64,000 bases of DNA. It comes from Pelagadaptatus aseana. GTDB lineage: Bacteria > Pseudomonadota > Gammaproteobacteria > Pseudomonadales > Cellvibrionaceae. The stretch spans positions 124,001 to 188,000 of the forward strand of contig BAABNI010000005.1 of the NCBI GenBank assembly GCA_040365065.1, in the 5' to 3' direction. The translations under genes were made by a program, and so were the position numbers. Every line of letters starts with the position of its first letter. Within the stretch, counting starts at the first letter, position 1. This document shows positions 35,653 to 43,742 of the stretch, piece after piece. The notes under the pieces are model-generated. The model was given only the letters and a program-made list of their open reading frames with translations. It did no database searches and was not told the DNA's origin.

Positions 35653-37040
35653 GCTTGCGCCTCCTCTGGCAATAACAGTGACTCCAATTCTGCGAGTGCC
35701 TGATCCATATAGAGGGCCATACGCTGCAGGCGTGGCAGGGTGTCGCGGGCGCCGGTCAGGCCAATATTGATGGTGCCGTTGTAAATGGCGCAATCGAAGC
35801 TCAGGGCGCTGTACTGCATCAGGTGAGCCATTGGGTAGATGGCTTCCAGTTTGGCGCCGCTGAGGTAGAGCGCTTTCTCTGAGATTTCGTTATTGGAGAT
35901 ACCCACATTGAACATGCTGGGTACCATGCGACCAATGCCCCGGATGTGGCCGGCAATGATCGGCAGCGATGTCATGATCGCATAGGGGCTGCGGGCTTTC
36001 TCCGGCAGCGACGACAGGTAGTCGCGAGTGCGAACAATGGAGCGGTTTACCGCCTCAAACCGCTTGATCGGGTCGGCAATGTGGGTGGCCAGCGAGATAC
36101 CGATTTTGGCAACCACTTCACGGTCATCACTGTCGACGTAGTCATTGAGTCTCAGAGCCCCTGCAGCGCGCAGGGGTTGGTCTGGCAGGGCATTGTATTC
36201 CTTGAAGAAGCGACGCATGGCGGAGCCGCACAGGTAGGCAATGATGGTGCTGTTGGTGCAGTTGCCAGCCTTGGTCAGTTTTTCGAAGCGAGTCATATCG
36301 TATTGCTGGGTGGCAAAACGTCTCTGACGATTGACGCTGGCATTCACTGAAGAGCGGGGGGCCAGACGAGGTGCCTTAAAGCCTTCCCCTTTTACCACGC
36401 TTTTGAACATTTTCCCGGCAAAGCTGCTGGTGGCTGCGACGGATTCGGTCAGCTCGTTGAGCTTGTCAGCCAGTTCGGCGGCCGGGCTATCGAAAGAGGA
36501 TGCTTCAATGGTGTGCGTATCCCTTTCGATGGTCCAAAATGGGGGCATCAAGGAGTCGCCTTTGCTTGTCAGTACATCTCTGAGAATAGGGGCAACGTCC
36601 GAACCGTGAATCAGTGAAGGGTGCAGCTTGACATATATGGCAAAGCGGTTGTTTTCCAATCCTTCGATCAGGTGGAATTCCCAAAGTGGGCGATGCTTGT
36701 CCAGTGGATGGCTGTGCAGGCGCGACACCAGAATGCCCAGCTCGCGTTCGCCGCCGGGTGAAGGCAGGGCGTGGTGGCGAAAGTGGTAGTCCATGTCCAG
36801 AGTTCTGACAGTATCCATCTGGGGTGAGATAGAAATGCCATTGGGCCTGCGCAGTCGCAGGTTCCATGGGCTGACGGGTTTTTTGTGCGCCCGATACTGC
36901 TCGGCCAGCTCCTGCAGGAAATTGTCCGTATTGTCTTTTGGCAGCTGGAAGGTCAGGAGTGCGCCAATGTGCATGGGGGTGTCACGGGACTCCATGAGTA
37001 GCCAGCGGGCGTCCAGAGGGTTTAAGCGTTGTCTGATCAT
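35649..37040 (-). CDS. WS/DGAT-like acyltransferase with a degenerate active-site motif
   Basis: A 463-residue protein of the wax ester synthase/acyl-CoA:diacylglycerol acyltransferase family. The N-terminus (LNPLDARWLLMESRDTPMHIG) and PLW (118-120) are typical, and the C-terminal half keeps the family's fold landmarks. The catalytic HHxxxDG, however, reads HPSLIHG at 140-146: the second His is Pro and the Asp is His. Catalysis by the standard mechanism is therefore doubtful. The gene overlaps the PhaC-like gene by four bases. Possible roles are a non-catalytic partner of the PhaC-like protein or an enzyme using different residues; neither is shown. Confidence 0.85.
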   Translation of the reverse strand: MIRQRLNPLDARWLLMESRDTPMHIGALLTFQLPKDNTDNFLQELAEQYRAHKKPVSPWNLRLRRPNGISISPQMDTVRTLDMDYHFRHHALPSPGGERELGILVSRLHSHPLDKHRPLWEFHLIEGLENNRFAIYVKLHPSLIHGSDVAPILRDVLTSKGDSLMPPFWTIERDTHTIEASSFDSPAAELADKLNELTESVAATSSFAGKMFKSVVKGEGFKAPRLAPRSSVNASVNRQRRFATQQYDMTRFEKLTKAGNCTNSTIIAYLCGSAMRRFFKEYNALPDQPLRAAGALRLNDYVDSDDREVVAKIGISLATHIADPIKRFEAVNRSIVRTRDYLSSLPEKARSPYAIMTSLPIIAGHIRGIGRMVPSMFNVGISNNEISEKALYLSGAKLEAIYPMAHLMQYSALSFDCAIYNGTINIGLTGARDTLPRLQRMALYMDQALAELESLLLPEEAQA

Positions 37041-37177
37041 GTTGATGGTCTTGCTCTCAATCTGATGTTCGGTTGTTGCAATGGCTGTTTTGGCGCATTT
37101 ATTAACGTGCCGCCATTGTAAGAAAAATCCCGTTGTTCTGTAAGCAAAATCTGCTCCGGCTTGACCGAATTTGTGAC

Positions 37178-37675
37178 CTAGATCCCCATTCGGCTCTTCA
37201 GCCAGGTTTGTTGAATGATGTAGGCATCGGTACTGGCTCGATGGCGAGGGGCCGTGGTGGATTCAATAATCCTGCGTTTGGTCTCATCCCAAATTCCGAT
37301 TTGTGCTTCTGTCAGAATCATTTCTATCGGCGAAAAACGGAATTCCGGTTCTTTGAGTGCGGCGTAAAACAGTTTTCGCAGCCAGGGGTAATCGTGGGCC
37401 CAGCCATCGGAATAGACGGTTGTTCCGACCAGTCTGCGGTTAATTTCTATAGCGATTTCCCTCGGGTCTTTGCCGTGGGTTTCAATCTCCCGGCGACTGA
37501 TGCCGTGCACTGCCTCGGCGCTTTCAGACCAATGGGTCCAATCCGGCAGCGGCTTGATCAGGCTGCAGTAGCGATTACCCTTGTCATCTATCAGGCCGAT
37601 CTCGATCGGGTAGCTGTCTGAGCCAAATCCCGACGCTTCTATGTCAACGATGATAGGGATGATGTCTTTTTTCAC
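37178..37675 (-). CDS. DEDDh-type 3'-5' exonuclease
   Basis: A 165-residue exonuclease-fold protein related to RNase T/DnaQ-type enzymes. The acidic motifs are visible: VDIEASG (Exo I, Asp and Glu), SDGWAHDYPWL (Exo II region) and HRASTDA with the catalytic His and Asp (Exo III). The start is uncertain. A GTG at 37675 puts the first motif near residue 10 and has AGGAA about 12 bases upstream; the frame is open to 37762 but that extension would overlap the dehydrogenase gene. Substrate (RNA or DNA) not inferable. Confidence 0.78.
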   Translation of the reverse strand: MKKDIIPIIVDIEASGFGSDSYPIEIGLIDDKGNRYCSLIKPLPDWTHWSESAEAVHGISRREIETHGKDPREIAIEINRRLVGTTVYSDGWAHDYPWLRKLFYAALKEPEFRFSPIEMILTEAQIGIWDETKRRIIESTTAPRHRASTDAYIIQQTWLKSRMGI

Positions 37676-37718
37676 TGCAGATAATGGTTCCTGTGTTGAT
37701 TGCTCAAGCCGGGGGGTG

Positions 37719-39215
37719 CTACAAGTCTGGCTGGCTGAGCAGGTAAGCCGCCAGTGCCTCACGCTCGTCAGCGGTTAACGGAAAGCGGGGCATGGGTGGA
37801 TTCGGAATCAGAAGATACGCAGCCAGTGTGTCTGGTTGATAACGAGCGGATAAGTTTTGCAGTGATTTTCCGGAGCGATTACCTTCATCATTGAGGTGAT
37901 GACACTGCAGGCAGTTGTGGCGATCGAATACTTTTTTGCCAAGCGTAACCTGTGCCATGGGAAAGTTCTGGGGGGTGGATGCCTGCTGGAGTTTTTCTGG
38001 TGACTGTAACGTGTCGCCCGGCTGCTGCCCATAGCAGACACGGTAAATGGTGCCGGCGTAATCGTCGGAGACAAACAGACAGCCGTCTACGGATTCGGCG
38101 ATGTCCACCGGCCGGCCGATAATGTCGCCGTTTTGTTCGAAGCCGCTCAGGAAATCACTGCTGCTGATGTTGCCCTGTTCGTCCCAGTGCAGGGCGATGA
38201 CTTTGTAACCGTCCGGCGTGCGGCGATTCCAAGATCCGTGCAGAGCCACCAAAGCGGTTCTGGCATAGTGCTCTGGTATTCTGGCGTTGCGGATAAAGCG
38301 AATGCCCAGCGGAGCATTGTGTGCGGCAAAACCGAACACCGGAGAGGTGGCTGTTGCCAATAGGTGTTCTTTGCCCTCGCCCATATCCGGATCCAGATCC
38401 CCGAAACCATTAATGTAGGGCCAGCCATAAAATTGATTCTTCTGGATATGATTGAGTTCGCAGGGCGGATAATCATCTCCCAGTAGATCGCGGCCATTAT
38501 CGGTGGCGTAAATCTCATTGTTCCAAGGAGCCGCATCCAGACCGACGCTGTTGCGCAGACCCGAGGCAAAAATTTCTCCCTGACTGCCATCGAGTTCAAA
38601 GCGCATGATGCTGGCGCGGCGCGGATCCTCTTCTTCGCAGACATTGCAGGTAGAGCCCAGACTGAGGAACAGGGACTGGTTGTGTATCAGCAGCGAGCGG
38701 GTCCAGTGATTGCCGTTGTCTGTCAGGCCGGTGATGATGTGCTGGTAATCGCCGATCAGTTGGCCACTGGTCTGATCGAAAGCAACGCGACCGACAGCGT
38801 TTGATTCGGCAATATAGAGCCAGCCGTTATGGAGTGCCAGGCCGTGAGGGCGGGTCAAGCCATCAATCAGCACGCTCATGCCATCGTGGCGATTGTCGCC
38901 ATTGGTATCGTGATTCAGTTTCAGGACACGACCCTGTCGAGGTTGGGATACCAGCAGGTCACCGTTGGCGGATGTTGCCATAAAACGGATGTGTCCCAGC
39001 TCAGTGGCATAGCGAACCAAACTGAAGCCTTCGGCTACTTTAAGACGCTGTTGGATGGTTTCGGTAGTTGGGGTATCAATGGTTTGGCCAAGCACGGTTT
39101 TGAGAATGGTGCCTGGGTTGGATACCGGGCCAAAGACAAACAGAGCTGTGACAGCAAGCACCAAAAAAAGGATGCCTGCGGACAGAAATTTGAACGCCTT
39201 GGAAATCAGTGACAT
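37719..39215 (-). CDS. Sugar dehydrogenase-like beta-propeller with C-terminal cytochrome c domain
   Basis: A 498-residue envelope protein. An N-terminal membrane anchor or signal sequence (about 7-27) precedes a GSDH/sorbosone-dehydrogenase-type six-bladed propeller (about 45-400), with landmarks such as LTRPHGLALH, GLRNSVGLDA and FYGWPYINGFGDLDP. A c-type cytochrome domain follows, with CLQCH (heme attachment) near 432 and a candidate Met ligand in NPPMPRFP near 475. PQQ-dependent enzymes of this family oxidise sugars or alcohols; the fused cytochrome would pass electrons to the respiratory chain. The heme site is visible, the PQQ dependence and substrate are inferred. No PQQ biosynthesis gene is in the window. 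Confidence 0.85.
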   Translation of the reverse strand: MSLISKAFKFLSAGILFLVLAVTALFVFGPVSNPGTILKTVLGQTIDTPTTETIQQRLKVAEGFSLVRYATELGHIRFMATSANGDLLVSQPRQGRVLKLNHDTNGDNRHDGMSVLIDGLTRPHGLALHNGWLYIAESNAVGRVAFDQTSGQLIGDYQHIITGLTDNGNHWTRSLLIHNQSLFLSLGSTCNVCEEEDPRRASIMRFELDGSQGEIFASGLRNSVGLDAAPWNNEIYATDNGRDLLGDDYPPCELNHIQKNQFYGWPYINGFGDLDPDMGEGKEHLLATATSPVFGFAAHNAPLGIRFIRNARIPEHYARTALVALHGSWNRRTPDGYKVIALHWDEQGNISSSDFLSGFEQNGDIIGRPVDIAESVDGCLFVSDDYAGTIYRVCYGQQPGDTLQSPEKLQQASTPQNFPMAQVTLGKKVFDRHNCLQCHHLNDEGNRSGKSLQNLSARYQPDTLAAYLLIPNPPMPRFPLTADEREALAAYLLSQPDL

Positions 39216-39322
39216 TGCTATTGCGCTTTTTATTGTTTTTGAAGGTCTGTATGACAGTAGTTTTTCTGTTATTTGAAAGCAAGCGATATCAGTGGATTTA
39301 GGGGTTTATTGGCGGGACTGGT

Positions 39323-40237
39323 TCAATGGTTGTTGGCGTCACTGACAACCTTGTTGCGACCACCTTCCTTGGCCTTATAGAGCCATTTATCCGCGCGATT
39401 GATTTGGGATTCCAGAGTGTCATCGGGTTGTCGCGAAGATACCCCAAAGCTGGCGGTAAATTTGAATGTTTTGCCAGCTTCGGCTTTAAGGGTCATGGCG
39501 GCAATGCCCTCGCGCAGTCGCTCAGCCAGAGACGCGGCCCCGTGCAGATCGGCTGAAGGGCAGCAAATAACGAATTCTTCACCACCAAAGCGACTGATGA
39601 TGTCGGAGGTGCGGCAGATTTCTTTGCAGGTTTTGGTCAGATCAATCAGTGCCTGATCGCCGGCAGCGTGACCATAGGTGTCATTGATGCTTTTGAAATG
39701 ATCAATATCCAGCATGATGATGGACAGTGGTTGCTGGCTGCGCACTGTTTTGGAAAATTCGGCTTTGGCCAGATTAAAAAACTGGCGTCGATTGTAAGCT
39801 CCGGTGAGGGAATCGTAGGAAGCCAGCTTCTCGAGCAATTGATTGGCTTCCATCAACTTTTCCTGGCTGGCCTTGAGGCGCAGGGCTGAGCGCATTCGGG
39901 CGGCCAGTACCGGATAGATAAAGGGTTTGGCGACGTAGTCGTGGGCGCCAATGTCCAGAGCTTCGATGACGTCATCGTCCCCGTCTTTGGCTGAGACCAT
40001 GATCACCGGAATCTCTTTCAGAGCGTCATCCTGCTTGAGGTGAGTCAGCGTTTCTTTGCCGTCCATGATGGGCATCATCATGTCCAGCAGGATCAGATCC
40101 GGTTTTTCGGTTTCCGCCAGAAGCAAACACTCTTTACCGTTGGTGGCGGTAATCACCTGATGATCATCATCTTCCAGATCGAAGCTCAGCAGTTTGATGT
40201 TGTCTTCTATGTCATCAACGACAAGGATTTTGCTCAT
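39323..40237 (-). CDS. Response regulator with diguanylate cyclase (REC-GGDEF, PleD-like)
   Basis: A 304-residue cytosolic signalling protein. An N-terminal receiver (about 3-120) has the phospho-acceptor Asp52 in LILLDMMMP and a switch Lys in VAKPF. A GGDEF domain (about 135-300) has an intact GGEEF active site and an RxxD inhibitory site (RTSD) five residues upstream. It should make c-di-GMP when phosphorylated and be subject to product inhibition. The ATG at 40237 is the only sensible start. It lies 31 bases after a second diguanylate cyclase gene, probably in one operon. Confidence 0.93.
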   Translation of the reverse strand: MSKILVVDDIEDNIKLLSFDLEDDDHQVITATNGKECLLLAETEKPDLILLDMMMPIMDGKETLTHLKQDDALKEIPVIMVSAKDGDDDVIEALDIGAHDYVAKPFIYPVLAARMRSALRLKASQEKLMEANQLLEKLASYDSLTGAYNRRQFFNLAKAEFSKTVRSQQPLSIIMLDIDHFKSINDTYGHAAGDQALIDLTKTCKEICRTSDIISRFGGEEFVICCPSADLHGAASLAERLREGIAAMTLKAEAGKTFKFTASFGVSSRQPDDTLESQINRADKWLYKAKEGGRNKVVSDANNH

Positions 40238-40268
40238 TCATCCAATTCCGATATGTGATTACAGCAGT

Positions 40269-41285
40269 TTAGAACAAATCGATCTCACCGGGCTGAACAT
40301 CTTCAAATTTAGCCTGGCCATCCCTGACCATGTCTTCAAAGAAGGTAATGCGATTTCGCCCGTTGCCCTTGCTGTGGTAAAGGGCCTGATCTGCGTAGTC
40401 CAGCAGGGTAATGTGAAAGGTTCTGGGTTTCATTTCGGTGGCGCCGATACTGATGGTGATCTTGCCGACACCGGGGAAATCCTTGTTGGCTACGGTGGTT
40501 CGCAGTCGCTCCAGCATCTGCTCACAGCTTTCTCTGTCAGGGGTTCTGACGATGGCCACAAATTCTTCGCCACCGAAACGGAAAACATAATCGTCGTCGC
40601 GGAAGCTTTCTTTTAACAGTTGGGCGATCAGGATCAGAACTTCGTCGCCGTAGAGGTGGCCAAAATTATCGTTGACGCGCTTGAAATGGTCGACATCGAT
40701 CATAACCAGCCAGTGCAGGTTGCCGGTCTCACCGCGCTGATCTTGGGGGTAGCTGTTATCGCGATGAAAAACCATCTCGTGGATTTTGGAGATGTTCTCC
40801 TCAAAGGTTTTGCGATTGGCCAAGCCGGTCAACTCATCGGTTTGTGATTCCAGTAGAAGTTCACAGAAGTTCTTGTGGACCTGAACAAACCCTGAGACCA
40901 GATAGGCATCCAGTTTGGAGATCGCCTGTTCGGAGATGACAACCAGGTAGGTGCGACTGCGGTTGGTCTGTTGCAACAGGTAGATATTGATGTGGCCAAA
41001 ATCCGATTGGGAGTTGTAGCTCTGGCTGTTACTGTTTTCCAGATTTTCTATGGCCTGAGACACTTCCTGCTGCAGCTGGATGTTGTTGTATCGGACTTCG
41101 CAGTGACCTGAAACAAAATCCGTTTGCATGATCGGGATGGAACGGCGATTAAGCTTGACCAGACTGAGTTTGGATGGGTACAGATGGCCGTGAATGGTTT
41201 TGAGGAGACTGAATTCCAGAAGTTCGACATCGCGCAGGGAGGTGAGGCCGACAATCTTGTCGAGAAGTCTCGGGGCATTTTGCAT
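40269..41285 (-). CDS. Diguanylate cyclase with an unassigned N-terminal sensor region
   Basis: A 338-residue protein. The first 170 residues form an unassigned, apparently soluble sensory domain (GAF- or PAS-like in size, LLEFSLLKTIHGHLYPSKLSLVKLNR near the start). The C-terminal GGDEF domain has GGEEF intact and the I-site RDDD. The start is uncertain: the ATG at 41285 has no good ribosome site, and the frame is open upstream to a TTG at 41405. It lies upstream of the REC-GGDEF gene, so one stimulus may feed two cyclases. No heme or metal motif is apparent in the N-terminal region. Confidence 0.87.
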   Translation of the reverse strand: MQNAPRLLDKIVGLTSLRDVELLEFSLLKTIHGHLYPSKLSLVKLNRRSIPIMQTDFVSGHCEVRYNNIQLQQEVSQAIENLENSNSQSYNSQSDFGHINIYLLQQTNRSRTYLVVISEQAISKLDAYLVSGFVQVHKNFCELLLESQTDELTGLANRKTFEENISKIHEMVFHRDNSYPQDQRGETGNLHWLVMIDVDHFKRVNDNFGHLYGDEVLILIAQLLKESFRDDDYVFRFGGEEFVAIVRTPDRESCEQMLERLRTTVANKDFPGVGKITISIGATEMKPRTFHITLLDYADQALYHSKGNGRNRITFFEDMVRDGQAKFEDVQPGEIDLF

Positions 41286-41432
41286 GGCAAGTGTGATTCG
41301 TTGAGCGGTTGTTTTGCTTGCGAGGAGAACTACACAAGACGCGTGTGGCGGCGTGGTTGGCGCGCTATTTAACGTAATTATGGGCGCATTTCTCAACTCA
41401 AGCAATATCCATGACAGTATTGCTTGGCGGGG

Positions 41433-41621
41433 TCAGTGAATTTTCAGTTTTTCGAGTATTTCAGGCAGTTCGCTGGGGAGTGATTCCATATCGGAGAGAG
41501 TGAGCTCCTCTATGTTGAATTTCAGCTTTCTCACCACCAGCCCCAGTACTTCCAGAGTCTGGTCCAGTTGGTCCAGTGACATAAGAATATCTTCGTGCGG
41601 GTTTTTGCTGGTGTGCTTCAT
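41433..41621 (-). CDS. Small hypothetical protein, 62 aa
   Basis: A short acidic, predicted helical protein (MKHTSKNPHEDILMSLDQ... in its first residues, followed by EELTLSDMESLPSEL). Not recognised. It has an AAAGGTG sequence about 8 bases before the ATG at 41621, which is better than the longer start at 41672. It precedes the diguanylate cyclase pair by about 150 bases on the same strand. Coding status is plausible but not certain. Confidence 0.5.
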   Translation of the reverse strand: MKHTSKNPHEDILMSLDQLDQTLEVLGLVVRKLKFNIEELTLSDMESLPSELPEILEKLKIH

Positions 41622-41649
41622 GCTGGTGTCACCTTTTAATTGTGTGATT

Positions 41650-41875
41650 GAGCATTCCGTTAACGACGCCAATGGCGTGGGTAGGTCTGGCGAAGACCGG
41701 GTGTCTCGGTGTTATCCCAAGCTTTGCCGATCTTCGCCTGACACTCTCCCCCAAACCTGTTCAGCGCAGGGCTGATTAAGTTATATGGCCCCATGTTTCT
41801 TGGGCTCCGGCCATTTGTGCACAGGACGGATGTGGCCAGTTTGTGATGAACTGGCCTGTTTTATATTGTTTTTTA
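41650..41875 (+). ncRNA. Candidate small RNA with its own terminator
   Basis: Bases 41834-41856 form an 8-bp stem GGCCAGTT/AACTGGCC with a 7-base loop, followed on the plus strand by TGTTTTATATTGTTTTTT, a good rho-independent terminator. No plus-strand gene precedes it. Upstream lies a 12-bp stem with one mismatch (41689-41700 with 41727-41738, 26-base loop) and a 5-bp hairpin ACGCC/GGCGT at 41666-41678. The boundaries are approximate: the 5' end is unknown and no promoter was identified with confidence. I compared it by eye with 6S, 4.5S, tmRNA and RNase P RNA and saw no match. Confidence 0.4.
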
Positions 41876-42036
41876 CTATATGTTGAGTTGTTCCTGTGGG
41901 TGACCCACAAGATAAGGTGGTTTAAACAGTAGGGCAATATGATAACTGAGTTGTTTACCTGTGAGCAGCTTGTGGATAACTTTGAGAGTTAGCATCCACT
42001 GCAGGGCAAGTGCTTATTCTTTCAAGGAGTGGGAAG

Positions 42037-42103
42037 AAAAAGGTGTCATTTGGCTTGCTAGATTTATTGTTTCTATTAAATGACGCTTATATGACACCTT
42101 TTT
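42037..42103 (-). terminator. Inverted repeat, possible terminator of the enoyl-CoA hydratase gene
   Basis: AAAAAGGTGTCAT (42037-42049) and its exact complement ATGACACCTTTTT (42091-42103) are 41 bases apart. Leftward transcription from the enoyl-CoA hydratase gene (stop at 42123) would meet the repeat and then a T-run, so a long-loop terminator is possible; the loop is unusually large. ATGACGCT is also repeated at 42079 and 42103. Confidence 0.4.
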
Positions 42104-42122
42104 ATGACGCTCGGTAATGACT

Positions 42123-42878
42123 CTAATTGCCGCTAAAAACCGGTGTGCGCTTTTCTCTGGCCGCGGCCAGGCCTTCCTGCAGATCATTGGATTGATTGCA
42201 GTGATTGATCATCAGCGTGGCCGCCTCCTGATCCAATATGCCCGCTGCGGCCTGATCACACAGAGTCTTCATGGTTCTGACCGCTATGGGGCCCAGCCGG
42301 CAAATGCCTTCAGCCATGCTGCGGGCTTTTTCGTTGATTTCTTCCGGCTCCACCAGATGGGTCAGATAGCCCAATGCCAGCAAGCTTTCACCGTGGAATT
42401 CTTCGCTGGCAATCAACAGGCGTTTGGCGGTGTCCGGTCCGAGTTTATGGACGTATCGCTGAATGCCGTTGAGGGGGTAGCACAGACCGAAGCGCGAAGC
42501 CGGGACAAACAGGCGCATGCCTTTGATGCCGATACGGAAATCACAGCAGAGGCCAATTTCTGAGCCGCCACCATAGGCGCTGCCATTCATGGCGCAGATG
42601 GTTGGTATCTGTACCGCAGCCAGGCGATTGGTCAGTCGCTCAAAAATTTCACCGCTGAGGTTGCCGCTGCCCATCTCGGTCAGTGAGGCGCCGGCACAAA
42701 AGGTCTTGCCTTCTGACGAGGTGATGATCAGGGCACGAACTTCCGGGCTCTGTTCGACCTGATTGAGGTGGGCGATAAATTGCTCGATATCACTGCCCGC
42801 AAGGGAATTGTGCTTATCGGGGTTGTCGAGGCAGATGGTGGCTATGGGGCCATCTATATTCAAGAGAACGTTATTCAT
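42123..42878 (-). CDS. Enoyl-CoA hydratase/isomerase family protein
   Basis: Crotonase-fold protein of 251 residues, probably acting on an acyl-CoA. It has the oxyanion-hole segments (AGASLTEMG-like near 65 and the MNGSAYGGGSEIGLCCD segment near 105) and the typical N-terminal PDKHNSLAG. Glu in GGGSEIG is retained, while the second catalytic Glu of true hydratases falls in a region reading ASRFGLCYPLNG, so isomerase or another activity is possible. The ATG at 42878 is preferred over 42911 because the family start matches MNNVLLNIDGP. No operon partner is adjacent. Confidence 0.85.
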   Translation of the reverse strand: MNNVLLNIDGPIATICLDNPDKHNSLAGSDIEQFIAHLNQVEQSPEVRALIITSSEGKTFCAGASLTEMGSGNLSGEIFERLTNRLAAVQIPTICAMNGSAYGGGSEIGLCCDFRIGIKGMRLFVPASRFGLCYPLNGIQRYVHKLGPDTAKRLLIASEEFHGESLLALGYLTHLVEPEEINEKARSMAEGICRLGPIAVRTMKTLCDQAAAGILDQEAATLMINHCNQSNDLQEGLAAAREKRTPVFSGN

Positions 42879-43143
42879 TGATTTTTCCAGCAGGGGTGAG
42901 GTGTTGGGCACAAGGCGCCTATTCTAAACGCATATGGCTTGATTGGTGGTCTGCAGGGGGTGAATTCCTTATTTATTGGCAATTTAGTGGAAGCAGGTCT
43001 CGCAGGGAGACACATTGGTGCTTTTCCGGAACACAGACGACAGGTCAGTTTACCCTCACAATTAGCCCATAGGTTCAGCAATAGAGCCAGAAAAAGACAA
43101 GCGGGGAGATGGTGAGCCATTAAAGGTCGCCAGAAATAACATT

Positions 43144-43668
43144 ATGAACAGCGTAACAAATAACAGTCGTGGTTTTACTCTGATCGAGTTGATCTCAGTG
43201 ATTGTCATTCTGGGCATCCTGGGTGCCACTGCCATTCCCTATTACACCGATTTATCCAGTGCGGCCCGGGTATCGGTGTTGAAGGCCGTGGAGGGTACCT
43301 TGATCACCGCGGCCAACCAGGCACGAATGGAAGCGATTCTGGTCGGTGTACATGAACAGGAAAGGAGCTCGACCAGCAATCCTCCCCACGTGATCATGGG
43401 CGGCAAAATCATGGAGCTGAAATACGGCTACCCAGAGGCCTATGCCGATTCAGGCAGTACCGGTGACATTATTGATCTGATACAAATCAGTGACGACCTT
43501 GAAGTGTGCTACAGCGATAACTGCACCAGCGGTAACAGTTCCCGGGTAAAAATCGGTTTTGACACCACCGAGGGCAGCGGCTGTTATGTGCGCTACAGTG
43601 AGCCGGGTGGTACCGGAGCGCCTTCAGATACCCTGTTTGGCGTGATTATTGTGGATGCAGGCTGCTAG
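43144..43668 (+). CDS. Type IV prepilin, MSHA-pilin-like
   Basis: A 174-residue pilin or pseudopilin precursor. The class III signal is classic: a short polar leader ending in Gly, then FTLIELISVIVILGIL with Glu at +5, to be cut and methylated by PilD. After the N-terminal helix come a variable domain with two Cys (near CYSDNC) and a C-terminal ...DAGC, so a disulphide-bonded D-region is likely. It resembles MshA-type pilins. It stands alone, with no assembly ATPase, platform or other pilin gene in the window, and must rely on machinery elsewhere. A terminator-like hairpin follows at 43677. Confidence 0.85.
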   Translation: MNSVTNNSRGFTLIELISVIVILGILGATAIPYYTDLSSAARVSVLKAVEGTLITAANQARMEAILVGVHEQERSSTSNPPHVIMGGKIMELKYGYPEAYADSGSTGDIIDLIQISDDLEVCYSDNCTSGNSSRVKIGFDTTEGSGCYVRYSEPGGTGAPSDTLFGVIIVDAGC

Positions 43669-43676
43669 GACGCCTC

Positions 43677-43720
43677 GATTATTCTGCGGCTCTGCATCGG
43701 TAAAGCCTGATAGAATAATC
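43677..43720 (+). terminator. Hairpin after the pilin gene
   Basis: GATTATTCT (43677-43685) pairs with AGAATAATC (43712-43720), with a further short GGCT/AGCC stem inside. It starts 9 bases after the pilin stop but lacks a clear U-tract, so its role as a terminator is uncertain. Confidence 0.4.
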
Positions 43721-43742
43721 CCTTCATGATTGATCAACAGGT

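Larger units (their letters stand above)
41622..42122. other. Gene-poor 501-base region with structured RNA signals
   Basis: No protein gene is supported here. The left half carries a strong 12-bp stem, a small hairpin and a plus-strand terminator with no gene in front of it (see candidate small RNA). The right half is AT-rich and ends with a 13-bp inverted repeat (42037-42103) close to the stop of the enoyl-CoA hydratase gene. Confidence 0.55.

Noticed and set aside
37676..37762. Longer start for the DEDDh exonuclease
   Set aside because: It would add Cys- and Ser-rich residues untypical of the family and overlap the dehydrogenase gene by 44 bases.
41650..41875. Assignment of the candidate small RNA to 6S, 4.5S, tmRNA, RNase P RNA or a c-di-GMP riboswitch
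   Set aside because: None of the conserved core sequences of these RNAs was found by eye.
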